A stretch of DNA of 22,892 nt from assembly GCA_015488785.1 (NCBI GenBank), contig WFNC01000089.1, positions 1 through 22,892 of the forward strand, read 5' to 3'. A program made the position numbers and the translations under genes. The notes under the pieces are model-generated. The model did not search any database, was not told the origin of the DNA, and saw only the letters and a program-made list of their open reading frames with translations. Numbering within the stretch: the stretch's first letter is position 1; each line of letters starts with the position of its first letter. Of the stretch, positions 15,136-22,892 are shown piece after piece. Source of the DNA: Flavobacteriales bacterium. Its GTDB lineage: Bacteria; Bacteroidota; Bacteroidia; Flavobacteriales_D; Parvicellaceae.

Positions 15136-18100
15136 TTAAGAAAATAAATCTTTAATATCATTTTTGGTTAAGCTTTTGACAAAACTATCGTCTGTTTTTA
15201 TAATATCTGAAGCCAATTTCTTTTTACTTTTCTGGTATTCGATTATCTTTTCTTCAATTGTATCTTTACAAATCATTTTGTAAGCCATCACACTTTTGTC
15301 TTGTCCTATTCTGTAACATCTGTCAATGGCTTGTGCTTCTACGGCAGGATTCCACCAAGGATCTACAATATATACATAGTCGGCTGCCGTTAAATTCAAT
15401 CCTGTTCCGCCAGCTTTAAGGCTGATTAAAAAGACTCTAACGTCATCATTATTCTGAAAGTTTTCTACTTTTTCTTGCCTATTTCGAGTCTGACCTGTCA
15501 AGTATTCGTATTGTATTTCATTTGTTTCTAACTCAGCTTTTATTAATTCAAGCATTGTCACAAATTGAGAGAAAATCAAAATTTTATGTTGTCCCGTTTT
15601 TTCAGTTACCGTATTTATCAGTTCCTTAATTTTTGTGGATTCATTGGTTTTTATATCCTCGTCTTTAATCAAAACAGGAGAATCACATATTTGGCGAAGT
15701 TTGGTTAATCCTTCCAATACATACATCTTAGATTTTCCTAATCCATCATCTTCAATTTTTCCCAATAAATAATCTCGATACTTATTTCTGTAAGCATCAT
15801 AAACCTTTCGTTGTTCTTTTCCCATTTCACAATACAACACCGATTCTGTTTTTGGCGGTAATTCTGTAGCGACTTGTTCTTTCGTTCTTCTAAGTAAGAA
15901 TGGACTAATTATTTGTTGTAATTCTTTTGCTCTTTCGATGTCTTTATTCTTGTCAATTGGTTCCGAATAATTTTTCTTAAAATCGGCAGGAGTTCCAAAA
16001 AGCCCAGGATTTAAAAAGGTCATTTGAGAATACAAGTCAAATGTGTTGTTCTCTATCGGCGTACCAGTAAGCGCAACTCTATTCTTCGATTTGATTAGTC
16101 GTGTGGCTTTATATCTTTTAGACGTTGGATTTTTAATCGCCTGTGATTCATCTAAAATGGCATAATTAAATTTATACTTTTTTAAAGTTTCAATATCATT
16201 CATCAACACACCGTAAGAAGTTAAAATGACGTCATAATCTCCAAAATCATCAATTGATTTATCTCTATTTGTCCCGTAAACAACTTTATACTTTAAAGTA
16301 GGACAAAATTTATCCATTTCATCTTGCCAGTTAAAAATAAGCGAAGTTGGTACGACTACTAAATTTGTCTTTCTTTTTTTAACTTTTGATTTGTCTTTTA
16401 GGTATTTAAAAAAACTAATAATTTGAATTGTTTTACCAAGCCCCATATCGTCAGCTAGGCAACCTCCCCAACTAAACTCTTCTAAGAAATTCAACCAACT
16501 GATACCAGACAATTGATAATCTCTTAATTTTGCTTCAATTCCCTTTGGTTGTTTAATGTTTTTTATTTTGGTAAAAGATTTTAGCTTCTTTTTCTTCTCT
16601 GTTATTTCTTTCAATACATCTTCAGAACCTTCCATGTTTTCAAAAAGTTCATCAACAACAGAAAACAAAAGTTTAGGAACTTCTAATTTATCTCCTTTTA
16701 CTTTTCCTGTTCTAAAAAGTCTTTCATATTTTTTTATCCAATCTTCTGGTATTATTCCTTGAGTTCCATCACCAAGTTTTATATATTTTTCCTTTTTAAT
16801 AATAGCTTTTTTCAAATCTTTTACGGCAACCAAATTGTCGCCAAATGCAACCGATAAATCTACTTCAAACCAATCTATTCCTGATTTTACACTTGTCGTA
16901 ATTACAGGTTTATGGGGGTTGAAATTAAAAGATTTTAAATCATTGAGACCATATACTTCGATGTCATTTTCTTTTAGTTTTTCAAATGCGTCGAAAAACC
17001 AACCGTCTTTCATCATTTCATCAAAATAAAGATAGAACAGTTGTCTTTCTTTTTGCAGGTCAAAATTGGGGTGCAACGCTGTAAAAATAGATTTAAAATC
17101 ATTTTCTATTTTCTCGTCTCTGTTGTATTCTGTGATTTTTCCATTTTTAATTTGCTGAAGTGGTTCTTCATTTTGCAATTCAACTTCTCCTTGTGGATAC
17201 TCTACAATCGGTTTAAAAATGACAAAAGTATTCATTTCTGAAATGTAAACTTTCTTCTTTACTTTTAAGTCTTTCTTTTGTTTTTTACGTTTAAATAAGT
17301 CTTTTATTTTGATATCCACGTGATAATTCTTTTGCAAAGGGACTAAGAACTCATTATAAAATTCTTGAAAATCATCTTTAAATATTTTAATGACAGGGTT
17401 TTCTTTAAAAAATAAAAGTTGAGTTGCATATTCGGCAGATTGATGCAAGTAGTATTTGTTTGTATCCGTATAAAAAAGCGGAGTAATATTTTTAGAATTA
17501 GCTGTTAACTTTTTTTTATTCCCTGCTACATTGATATAAGCACCCAAATTGTAAAATTCATTAGCTTCATTTAATTGAAAAGATAATGTGCTCGATTCTT
17601 CATAAAGTTCAATTTCTTCTAAATTCTTTTTGATTAAATGACCTTTTATCAAATAAAGCGGATATTTTTTTAATAAAGGAACTATTTTTCTTAATTCAGA
17701 TAAACAATAGTTCGTCATTTTTAAATCACCTGCTGAGTTTTCTGAACGCCAATCGTAATATGAACTAGCAATTTCATTTACTTCCTCAGTATTTAATGCT
17801 CTAGTTTTAACATATATTTTTTCTTTTTCTTGGTTTGATATTGTTGTTACATATTTAAAGTCATTGAGTGATTCTATTTTGGTAATTTTAGAAGATAATT
17901 CACCTGTTTTATTAACCTTACCTTTAAGTAAATCAAGATATAAATAATTACTTTCAAGCATAAGTCCAAATGCAAAGCCAAAAGTGTCTTTGTTTTCATT
18001 AGATAACAATTGTGCATCTTGTTGAAATAATTTAGAAGCTGTGATGTCTTCGTTTTTGAACCTTTGGGTAATTACGTTCTTCCATGCACTTGGATTGCTG

Positions 18101-18900
18101 TACTTTCCAAAACCTTTTGTTTTACTTTTTGCTTTAAATATATTCTTAACAAGATTAAATTCAAAATATTCATCTATTTGTTGCTCAGTTAAATTTAATC
18201 CTAAATCAATTATTCTTTCTTTTTTCTTGATTGCAAGTGCATCATTAGATTTAAATAATGATTTACCAAAAGAACTAACTAGAGATCTCATAAAAGAGTG
18301 CTGATGATGACAGAGATTAAAGTCGTATTGATTACAAGAACAGGTTATTTCTAACTGATTTTTCACCTTTTTTGTTGTAATTTCATATTTTTTACTCTCC
18401 TTCTCATAGAAAAATTTTCCAACAGTAGCTTTATATTCCGCAACTATGTTGTCAAATTTTAAGGTAGATGTAGTCACTTCAATATTGCTAAATGTTTCAA
18501 GTCTAGCAGGACGTAATTGATCTAATGCTTTTGCATTAATCGTCCCATCATTATTTAATTGTAATTTAAAAACACCATTTTTAGTATTACTCTTTTTTTT
18601 CTCTGGACTTATCTTAGTCAGGGATTGATTAGCTACTAACGTTCTCAATGCTGCTACTTCATGTTTGCAAATTCCTCCCCAATTGTAGGGGCAAGAGCAT
18701 TTACTAGAGATTTTAGCATTGTCATAATTTTTTACAGAAACGGTATATATTCCACCACTTCCTTTAATTCTAAATGATGTAATTAAGGGGTCTTTAGACA
18801 ATTCTTGAATATCTAAAATAGGAATTCCTTTAGCTCTAGTTCTTATCTTTGATTCTGAACTTTTTTTGATGTAATTATTAATATTTTCTTCAATAGTCAT
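15136..18900 (-). CDS. SNF2-family DEAD/DEAH-type helicase with two N-terminal SWIM zinc fingers
   Basis: This is a 1254-residue nucleic-acid-dependent ATPase/translocase. A SWIM finger lies at C68-x-C70-x7-C78-x-H80, and a second at C187-x-C189-x7-C197-x-H199; the region to about 780 is family-specific, with a Lys-rich stretch at 537-550. The SNF2 ATPase core follows: Walker A DDMGLGKT (817-824), Walker B LDESQ (916-920), motif III ALTGTPIENN (943-952), and the C-terminal lobe with LKAGGTGLNLTAADYVYIVD (1161-1180) and CYRIGQ (1195-1200). All key motifs are intact. Bacterial relatives include RapA/HepA-like remodelers; no methylase, nuclease or phospholipase-D gene is adjacent to suggest a defence island. 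The ATG is four bases after the hydrolase stop, so the two genes are probably co-transcribed. Confidence 0.93.
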   Translation of the reverse strand: MTIEENINNYIKKSSESKIRTRAKGIPILDIQELSKDPLITSFRIKGSGGIYTVSVKNYDNAKISSKCSCPYNWGGICKHEVAALRTLVANQSLTKISPEKKKSNTKNGVFKLQLNNDGTINAKALDQLRPARLETFSNIEVTTSTLKFDNIVAEYKATVGKFFYEKESKKYEITTKKVKNQLEITCSCNQYDFNLCHHQHSFMRSLVSSFGKSLFKSNDALAIKKKERIIDLGLNLTEQQIDEYFEFNLVKNIFKAKSKTKGFGKYSNPSAWKNVITQRFKNEDITASKLFQQDAQLLSNENKDTFGFAFGLMLESNYLYLDLLKGKVNKTGELSSKITKIESLNDFKYVTTISNQEKEKIYVKTRALNTEEVNEIASSYYDWRSENSAGDLKMTNYCLSELRKIVPLLKKYPLYLIKGHLIKKNLEEIELYEESSTLSFQLNEANEFYNLGAYINVAGNKKKLTANSKNITPLFYTDTNKYYLHQSAEYATQLLFFKENPVIKIFKDDFQEFYNEFLVPLQKNYHVDIKIKDLFKRKKQKKDLKVKKKVYISEMNTFVIFKPIVEYPQGEVELQNEEPLQQIKNGKITEYNRDEKIENDFKSIFTALHPNFDLQKERQLFYLYFDEMMKDGWFFDAFEKLKENDIEVYGLNDLKSFNFNPHKPVITTSVKSGIDWFEVDLSVAFGDNLVAVKDLKKAIIKKEKYIKLGDGTQGIIPEDWIKKYERLFRTGKVKGDKLEVPKLLFSVVDELFENMEGSEDVLKEITEKKKKLKSFTKIKNIKQPKGIEAKLRDYQLSGISWLNFLEEFSWGGCLADDMGLGKTIQIISFFKYLKDKSKVKKRKTNLVVVPTSLIFNWQDEMDKFCPTLKYKVVYGTNRDKSIDDFGDYDVILTSYGVLMNDIETLKKYKFNYAILDESQAIKNPTSKRYKATRLIKSKNRVALTGTPIENNTFDLYSQMTFLNPGLFGTPADFKKNYSEPIDKNKDIERAKELQQIISPFLLRRTKEQVATELPPKTESVLYCEMGKEQRKVYDAYRNKYRDYLLGKIEDDGLGKSKMYVLEGLTKLRQICDSPVLIKDEDIKTNESTKIKELINTVTEKTGQHKILIFSQFVTMLELIKAELETNEIQYEYLTGQTRNRQEKVENFQNNDDVRVFLISLKAGGTGLNLTAADYVYIVDPWWNPAVEAQAIDRCYRIGQDKSVMAYKMICKDTIEEKIIEYQKSKKKLASDIIKTDDSFVKSLTKNDIKDLFS

Positions 18901-18904
18901 AACT

Positions 18905-19750
18905 CTAGATCCAATCTGTAATTGTTTTTATAAAATAATCGGGCTTTTTAGCCCAGTTAAAATGGTTAAGGTTCTCTATTTTTGCTTGTTCATTATTTAC
19001 CTGAATTTTTTCAATGTTAGAATTAGCGCTATATTTTGAAATCAAATTTTCTTCTGATTCAGCACTAATGTAAAAGTCATTTTTTACAGAAATAGAAAGC
19101 ACGCTTTTATTCATCTTTTTAAAAGCATTTTCATAATTGAATTTAGAATCATGCATTTTATATTCGCCTGTTAAAACATTACAAGACAAATCTTTCATAA
19201 AGGTTCGAGCTTCCTTTCCTCCAAAACCAATGTATTTATTTGGAAAATATCCTAAAAGATTACTAAAAGGAACAAAGAGATGTCCTGCAATTTTAAGCGC
19301 TCCTTTTTTCCAACCTATCCAACCTTTATAATAGACAGATCCTGATGTTACGAGAATTAATTTATCCACTTGGTTAGGAAATTTAGCTGTAAACAAGCTT
19401 CCTATTTGTCCCCCTAAACTGTGTCCAACAATAACTTTCTGAGTATTCGGAAACCAAACTTCAACTAGACTAAATAATGTCTCTAAATCATCAATTATAG
19501 TTTGATAACCAAAGTCTTCTTTTCGGGAAGCGCTAACCGAAGATTTTCCTTTTCCTCGCCAATCAATAGTAATAACATTAAATCCTTTCTTCGATAGTCC
19601 TTCTGCAAAAACGTTGTAAAAAGACGCTCTAACTCCCATTGCTGGTAAACAAATAAGTGTCGTTGCTGCATTTTTAGAACCAAAGAAAATAGAAGCTGTA
19701 TTAATGGCTCCATCATTGTATTTTATTTCTTTTTCTTCTGTTCTAAACAC
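18905..19750 (-). CDS. Alpha/beta hydrolase (serine hydrolase, S33-like)
   Basis: This 281-residue predicted cytoplasmic hydrolase has the catalytic triad Ser111 in the nucleophile elbow GHSLGG, Asp225 (SVKNDFYIS) and His263 (NLNHFNWA). The oxyanion region is LPAMGVRASFY (35-45), followed by the strand VITIDWRGKGKSS (59-71). It has no signal peptide. The lid region (about 140-210) is basic and aromatic. It resembles the predicted alpha/beta hydrolases grouped in COG4757; the substrate (ester, lipid or peptide) is not readable. The gene lies immediately upstream of the SNF2 gene with a four-base gap, and 103 bp after lepB on the same strand. I see no clear TAnnTTTG box upstream, so it may depend on read-through from lepB. 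Confidence 0.88.
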   Translation of the reverse strand: MFRTEEKEIKYNDGAINTASIFFGSKNAATTLICLPAMGVRASFYNVFAEGLSKKGFNVITIDWRGKGKSSVSASRKEDFGYQTIIDDLETLFSLVEVWFPNTQKVIVGHSLGGQIGSLFTAKFPNQVDKLILVTSGSVYYKGWIGWKKGALKIAGHLFVPFSNLLGYFPNKYIGFGGKEARTFMKDLSCNVLTGEYKMHDSKFNYENAFKKMNKSVLSISVKNDFYISAESEENLISKYSANSNIEKIQVNNEQAKIENLNHFNWAKKPDYFIKTITDWI

Positions 19751-19853
19751 GTTATTTTACTTTAATTGAATTACTTTTTAGTATTGTTTTTCAGTTAGTT
19801 ACATTTTTTTTAACATAGCTAACGAAATTCTTAATTCAGTATTAAAAAGTGCA

Positions 19854-21704
19854 TTATTTTACAAAAGAGAAAATTCTATTCCATCTAATTCCACCATCAA
19901 ATAAAGGTTTTTCTGGGTGACGAGACATCCAAACAAATGAAGCTGTTCCAACAACGTGCGTATCTGGAACTAACCCCCAAAAACGAGAATCTACCGATCC
20001 GTGTCTGTTGTCTCCCATAAGCCAATAATAGTCACTTTCAAAAGTGTAGCTAGTTGCTTTTTCTCCGTCTAAATAAAACCCATCAGCTCTTTTTTCTAGG
20101 CTATGATTTTCATAAGCTGTAATTGCTCTTTCATATAGAATAAAGTTTTTCTCATTTAATTCAATAGTACTTCCTTTTTTAGGAATATATAGAGGCCCAA
20201 AATTATCTCTAGTCCAATCAAAAGAAGGGTCGTGAGGATAAATAGGGTAGTAGCGACCTTCAGAAGCATAATCTTTTCCTTTTGGATGTATTTGACCTAC
20301 AATTGAATCAATTGCAGGGTGATTTTTCATAAGACTTGCAATTTTTGGATTACAGGTAATTGTGTAATGACCAAACATGACATCTACTTCATTTTGTTGT
20401 TGGCTATCTCTACCATTAATATCTTTATAATAAATATCATATTCGTCAGCAAAATCAGATTTTGTATAAGTTCGGTTATTACGTTTGAAATAAAAATCAT
20501 AAGTCAATTGAGCAAATTCAGGAAACTCTTCTGTAACTCCGTTTATATGAATATTTCCATCTACAATTGTTAATGTATCACCAGCTATAGCAACACATCT
20601 TTTAATGTAGTTTTCTTTTTTATCATTAGGTAAACGTCCAATACCTTGCGTTTTTTTGATTCCTCTTAAACCTCCTCCGCTAGCTAAGTACTCTCTTTCT
20701 TTGTCAAAAGCACTGTGCTTTATTTTTTCAAATTGTTCGGAAGGCATAGGTACAAAAGTTGTTGCTAATTCCCCATTTTGATAATACTGTTTGTTTCCAT
20801 TAACATCAAGTAAAGGAACTTTTTTTCCTGCTTTTTGGAACGCTCCATCTCTTACAAATGCATAATAATCGTGTGCGGCAACTTCTGGATGCAAGATAAC
20901 AGAATCTCCAACGGGCCAGTTAAAAACCATAATATCGTTTCTTGTTATTTTACCATAACCAGGCAAACGGAAATAATCATTCTTAATCCATTCTACATAA
21001 CTTTGCGTCATTGTACCTGGCAATCTGTTATGAATAAAAGGAATAGAAAGTGGTGTTTCTGGAGCTTTTGGTCCGTATTTTAATTTATTTACGAACAAGT
21101 AATCACCAATCAGCATCGTTTTTTCCATTGATCCAGTTGGAATGGTAAAAGCTTCGAAGGTAAACGTTCTAATAATTGTAGCAGCTACAATAGCAAAACC
21201 TAAAGCGTCAGTCCACTCGGCTGGCATTGATTTTTTTCCTTCTTTGTCTTTTGCACCCATTAGTTTAAAAATCAATAATATAGCATGCCCTATAAAAGGA
21301 GCCATAAAAAACAACGTAATATGATCGTGAATGGTTCTTTTTTCTCTATCTTTTTTCTTTGTCCAATCGGTTGGCTCTTGTATCGTTGCTTCTTTATCGT
21401 AAGCTAACTTTGGGAAGTAATACCAAGGTAAAACAATGCAAAGTAGAGTTTCTTTTGGGTCGTATCTACCAAACAAGCGCATTGTTTCTACGTGCAAAGA
21501 AATAATGATTACAATATTTACAAACGGTATTACAAAAAAGAAAATCCACCACCAGGGTTTTTTAAGAATTTTAAGCCAAATAAAATAATTGTAAACTGGA
21601 ATAAATCCTTCCCAAGCTGGTCGTCCTGCTTTTTCAAATATTTTGTATAGCGAAGCAAAGTGGATAACCACCATTGAGTATATTAAAATTTGAGTAATTG
21701 CCAT
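19854..21704 (-). CDS. lepB: Signal peptidase I, long Bacteroidota form
   Basis: This inner-membrane enzyme cleaves signal peptides of exported proteins. At 616 residues it is far longer than E. coli LepB, as is usual in Flavobacteriia. An N-terminal multi-helix part (hydrophobic segments near 5-20, 50-72, 84-98, 128-148 and 166-185) precedes the S26 peptidase domain. The nucleophile Ser192 is in TIPTGSMEKTMLIGDYLFVN, the general-base Lys368 is in YIKRCVAIAGD, and the GDNR motif at 564-567 is in WLMGDNRHGSVDSRFWG. A large insert separates the Ser and Lys boxes. The gene follows dapB by 64 bp on the same strand, an order common in flavobacteria. All catalytic parts are intact, and the gene should be essential. 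Confidence 0.95.
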   Translation of the reverse strand: MAITQILIYSMVVIHFASLYKIFEKAGRPAWEGFIPVYNYFIWLKILKKPWWWIFFFVIPFVNIVIIISLHVETMRLFGRYDPKETLLCIVLPWYYFPKLAYDKEATIQEPTDWTKKKDREKRTIHDHITLFFMAPFIGHAILLIFKLMGAKDKEGKKSMPAEWTDALGFAIVAATIIRTFTFEAFTIPTGSMEKTMLIGDYLFVNKLKYGPKAPETPLSIPFIHNRLPGTMTQSYVEWIKNDYFRLPGYGKITRNDIMVFNWPVGDSVILHPEVAAHDYYAFVRDGAFQKAGKKVPLLDVNGNKQYYQNGELATTFVPMPSEQFEKIKHSAFDKEREYLASGGGLRGIKKTQGIGRLPNDKKENYIKRCVAIAGDTLTIVDGNIHINGVTEEFPEFAQLTYDFYFKRNNRTYTKSDFADEYDIYYKDINGRDSQQQNEVDVMFGHYTITCNPKIASLMKNHPAIDSIVGQIHPKGKDYASEGRYYPIYPHDPSFDWTRDNFGPLYIPKKGSTIELNEKNFILYERAITAYENHSLEKRADGFYLDGEKATSYTFESDYYWLMGDNRHGSVDSRFWGLVPDTHVVGTASFVWMSRHPEKPLFDGGIRWNRIFSFVK

Positions 21705-21716
21705 TTTTCTGTTTTT

Positions 21717-21746
21717 GTATTTTTGTATGCTATCGTATAAAAATAC
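21717..21746. repeat. Inverted repeat between dapB and lepB
   Basis: GTATTTTTGTA (21717-21727) pairs with TATAAAAATAC (21736-21746) with one mismatch around an 8-base loop. It lies 12 bases upstream of the lepB start. It could be a weak attenuator, an mRNA processing site or an operator. There is no T tract of terminator quality after it. Confidence 0.45.
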
Positions 21747-21768
21747 GAATGTAAATATTTAATTGGTA

Positions 21769-22482
21769 TTAATTGCTAAACAAAACGTCTTTCATCGTAT
21801 AAAGTCCTTTCTTATTTAGAATAAATTCTGCTGAAATTACAGCTCCCATTCCAAAACCATTTCTATTTTTTGCGACATGCTTTAATTCAATTGTGTCTAT
21901 CGAAGAATCGTAAGTTACAATATGAGTTCCTGGTACAGCATCTATTCTTTTAGAAGTAATTAGTAATTCGTTTTTTTCTGTTCTAACATTATTCTTCCAA
22001 CTGTCTTTTCGATCGATTTGTGCTACTATTTGTTCTGCAGTAGTGATTGCTGTACCACTAGGAGCGTCAACCTTTTCTGTATGATGAATTTCTTCAATTC
22101 TCACGTCATAATTAGGATATGAATTCATTAGCTGAGCCATTTTTTTATTCATTTCAAAAAATAAATTAACTCCAATACTAAAGTTCGTCGCATATAACAA
22201 AGTTTGATTTTCTTTTTCACAGCGATTACGAATCATTTCAAAATCATTGTACCATCCTGTTGTACCGACAACTACAGGAACTTTAGCTTCAAAACAGGTC
22301 ATAATATTATAAACTGCATTTTTTGGAGTAGAAAACTCTATCGCAACATCGGTATCATATAAATCGTCGGGACTAAATAGGGTAGCGCTATTCGTTTTTA
22401 AAACAATCTGATGCCCTCTTTCTATCGCAATTTTCTCAATCACTTTCCCCATTTTTCCGTATCCTAAAAGTGCTATTTTCAT
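21769..22482 (-). CDS. dapB: 4-hydroxy-tetrahydrodipicolinate reductase
   Basis: This cytoplasmic NAD(P)H-dependent enzyme of the lysine/diaminopimelate pathway makes tetrahydrodipicolinate and so feeds peptidoglycan synthesis. At 237 residues it is slightly shorter than the E. coli enzyme, as is common in Bacteroidota. The nucleotide-binding motif is GYGKMG (7-12), and VVGTTGW is at 71-77. The signature EIHHTEKVDAPSGTA (131-145) has His133/His134 and Lys137 as the catalytic and substrate-binding residues. It begins four bases after the HMG-CoA reductase stop and precedes lepB, so the three genes probably form one transcript. Confidence 0.96.
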   Translation of the reverse strand: MKIALLGYGKMGKVIEKIAIERGHQIVLKTNSATLFSPDDLYDTDVAIEFSTPKNAVYNIMTCFEAKVPVVVGTTGWYNDFEMIRNRCEKENQTLLYATNFSIGVNLFFEMNKKMAQLMNSYPNYDVRIEEIHHTEKVDAPSGTAITTAEQIVAQIDRKDSWKNNVRTEKNELLITSKRIDAVPGTHIVTYDSSIDTIELKHVAKNRNGFGMGAVISAEFILNKKGLYTMKDVLFSN

Positions 22483-22486
22483 ACGT

Positions 22487-22892
22487 TTATTTTTTTCTTA
22501 ATTCGTTAAACAAATCAACTACTGCTTTATGCGTAACAGTTTCTGTTTTAAATCGTTCGATAAATACTTTCTTTTCTTCATCAGTTGCTCCCAGTTGATT
22601 AAGAATGTTTAATAAATGCATTTTCATGTGTCCTTTTTGAATTCCTGTAGTAACTAAAGAACGTAGCGCTCCAAAGTTTTGAGCTAAACCAACAGTTGCT
22701 GTTATCTCCATTAATTCCGCTGCATTGGGATTTCCTAAGAGTTTATAAGCAAATTTAACCATTGGATGCAATTTTGTTAAACCTCCTACAGTTCCTAAAG
22801 CCATAGGGACTTCTATCCAAAATGTAAAGATTCCATTTTCAACTTTTACATGGGTAAGACTTCTATATTGTCCATCTCTAGCAGCGTAAGTA
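22487..22892 (-). CDS. mvaA: Hydroxymethylglutaryl-CoA reductase, class II (5' end outside window)
   Basis: Only the C-terminal 134 residues are present; the reading frame is open to the window edge. The internal ATG at 22802-22804 is not the start, because the family sequence continues upstream (ARDGQYRSLTHVKV, then FWIEVP). The visible part has ALGTVGGLTKLHPMVKFA, NPNAAELMEITATVGLAQNF and GIQKGHMKMH, whose His corresponds to the catalytic histidine near the C-terminus of class II enzymes. In flavobacteria this enzyme is expected to make mevalonate for isoprenoids, although the class is often labelled degradative. It lies four bases upstream of dapB on the same strand. Confidence 0.94.
   Translation of the reverse strand, partial: TYAARDGQYRSLTHVKVENGIFTFWIEVPMALGTVGGLTKLHPMVKFAYKLLGNPNAAELMEITATVGLAQNFGALRSLVTTGIQKGHMKMHLLNILNQLGATDEEKKVFIERFKTETVTHKAVVDLFNELRKK

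Noticed and set aside
15136..18900. SNF2 gene as the core of a DISARM-like or other defence system
   Set aside because: No methyltransferase, DUF1998, PLD or nuclease gene is adjacent; the neighbours are a hydrolase and zinc-uptake genes.
19751..19853. Hairpin GTTAG...CTAAC between lepB and the hydrolase gene
   Set aside because: The stem is short and interrupted, with an A/T-rich loop and no downstream T run, so it is too weak to call a terminator.
1..22892. tRNA, rRNA, CRISPR arrays and insertion sequences
   Set aside because: I looked for clover-leaf ends, regularly spaced repeats and transposase motifs on both strands and saw none.

Overview
The window is AT-rich chromosomal DNA from a member of the Bacteroidota, most likely a marine-type Flavobacteriaceae. 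The evidence is the gene families (a large flavobacterial-style signal peptidase I, a TonB-dependent receptor with an N-terminal carboxypeptidase-like domain, a patatin/beta-barrel fusion, class II HMG-CoA reductase) and the promoters, which carry TAnnTTTG boxes rather than sigma70-type -10 boxes. No rRNA, tRNA, CRISPR array, transposase, integrase or phage gene was seen.

Layout. Positions 1-1479: end of etfB, all of etfA and a strong bidirectional terminator. Positions 1480-3150: a decaying accessory patch with a structured 3' region, a frameshifted DUF1016/YhcG-type nuclease gene and two very small ORFs. Positions 3152-6378: three envelope-type proteins (SH3-NlpC/P60 peptidase, NodB-like deacetylase, exported transglutaminase-like protein). 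Positions 6440-8743: an mgtE magnesium transporter followed 12 bp downstream by a D-2-hydroxyacid dehydrogenase. Positions 8850-11887: a patatin-like phospholipase with a C-terminal outer-membrane barrel, divergent from a small lipoprotein gene. Positions 12133-14865: a TonB-dependent receptor divergent from a Fur-family regulator of Zur type. Positions 15136-19750: a SNF2-family helicase with two SWIM zinc fingers, coupled to an alpha/beta hydrolase. Positions 19854-22892: lepB, dapB and the 3' part of an HMG-CoA reductase gene.

The best regulatory story is the Zur/TonB-receptor intergenic region. Two 19-bp palindromes with core GCAAC-N3-GTTGC (one has a single mismatch) cover the divergent promoter elements, so the regulator probably represses itself and a zinc-uptake outer-membrane receptor.

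The best non-coding signal is a pair of related structured repeats (11893-11987 on + and 14887-15030 on -). Each is bounded by GGGCGTT and AACGC and lies between the 3' ends of convergent genes. They look like members of a flavobacterial intergenic repeat family.

Most of the remainder is ordinary core-genome content. I found no convincing undescribed multi-gene defence or biosynthetic system. The loci that most deserve a second look are the structured repeats, the DUF1016 patch and the tandem-SWIM SNF2/hydrolase pair.
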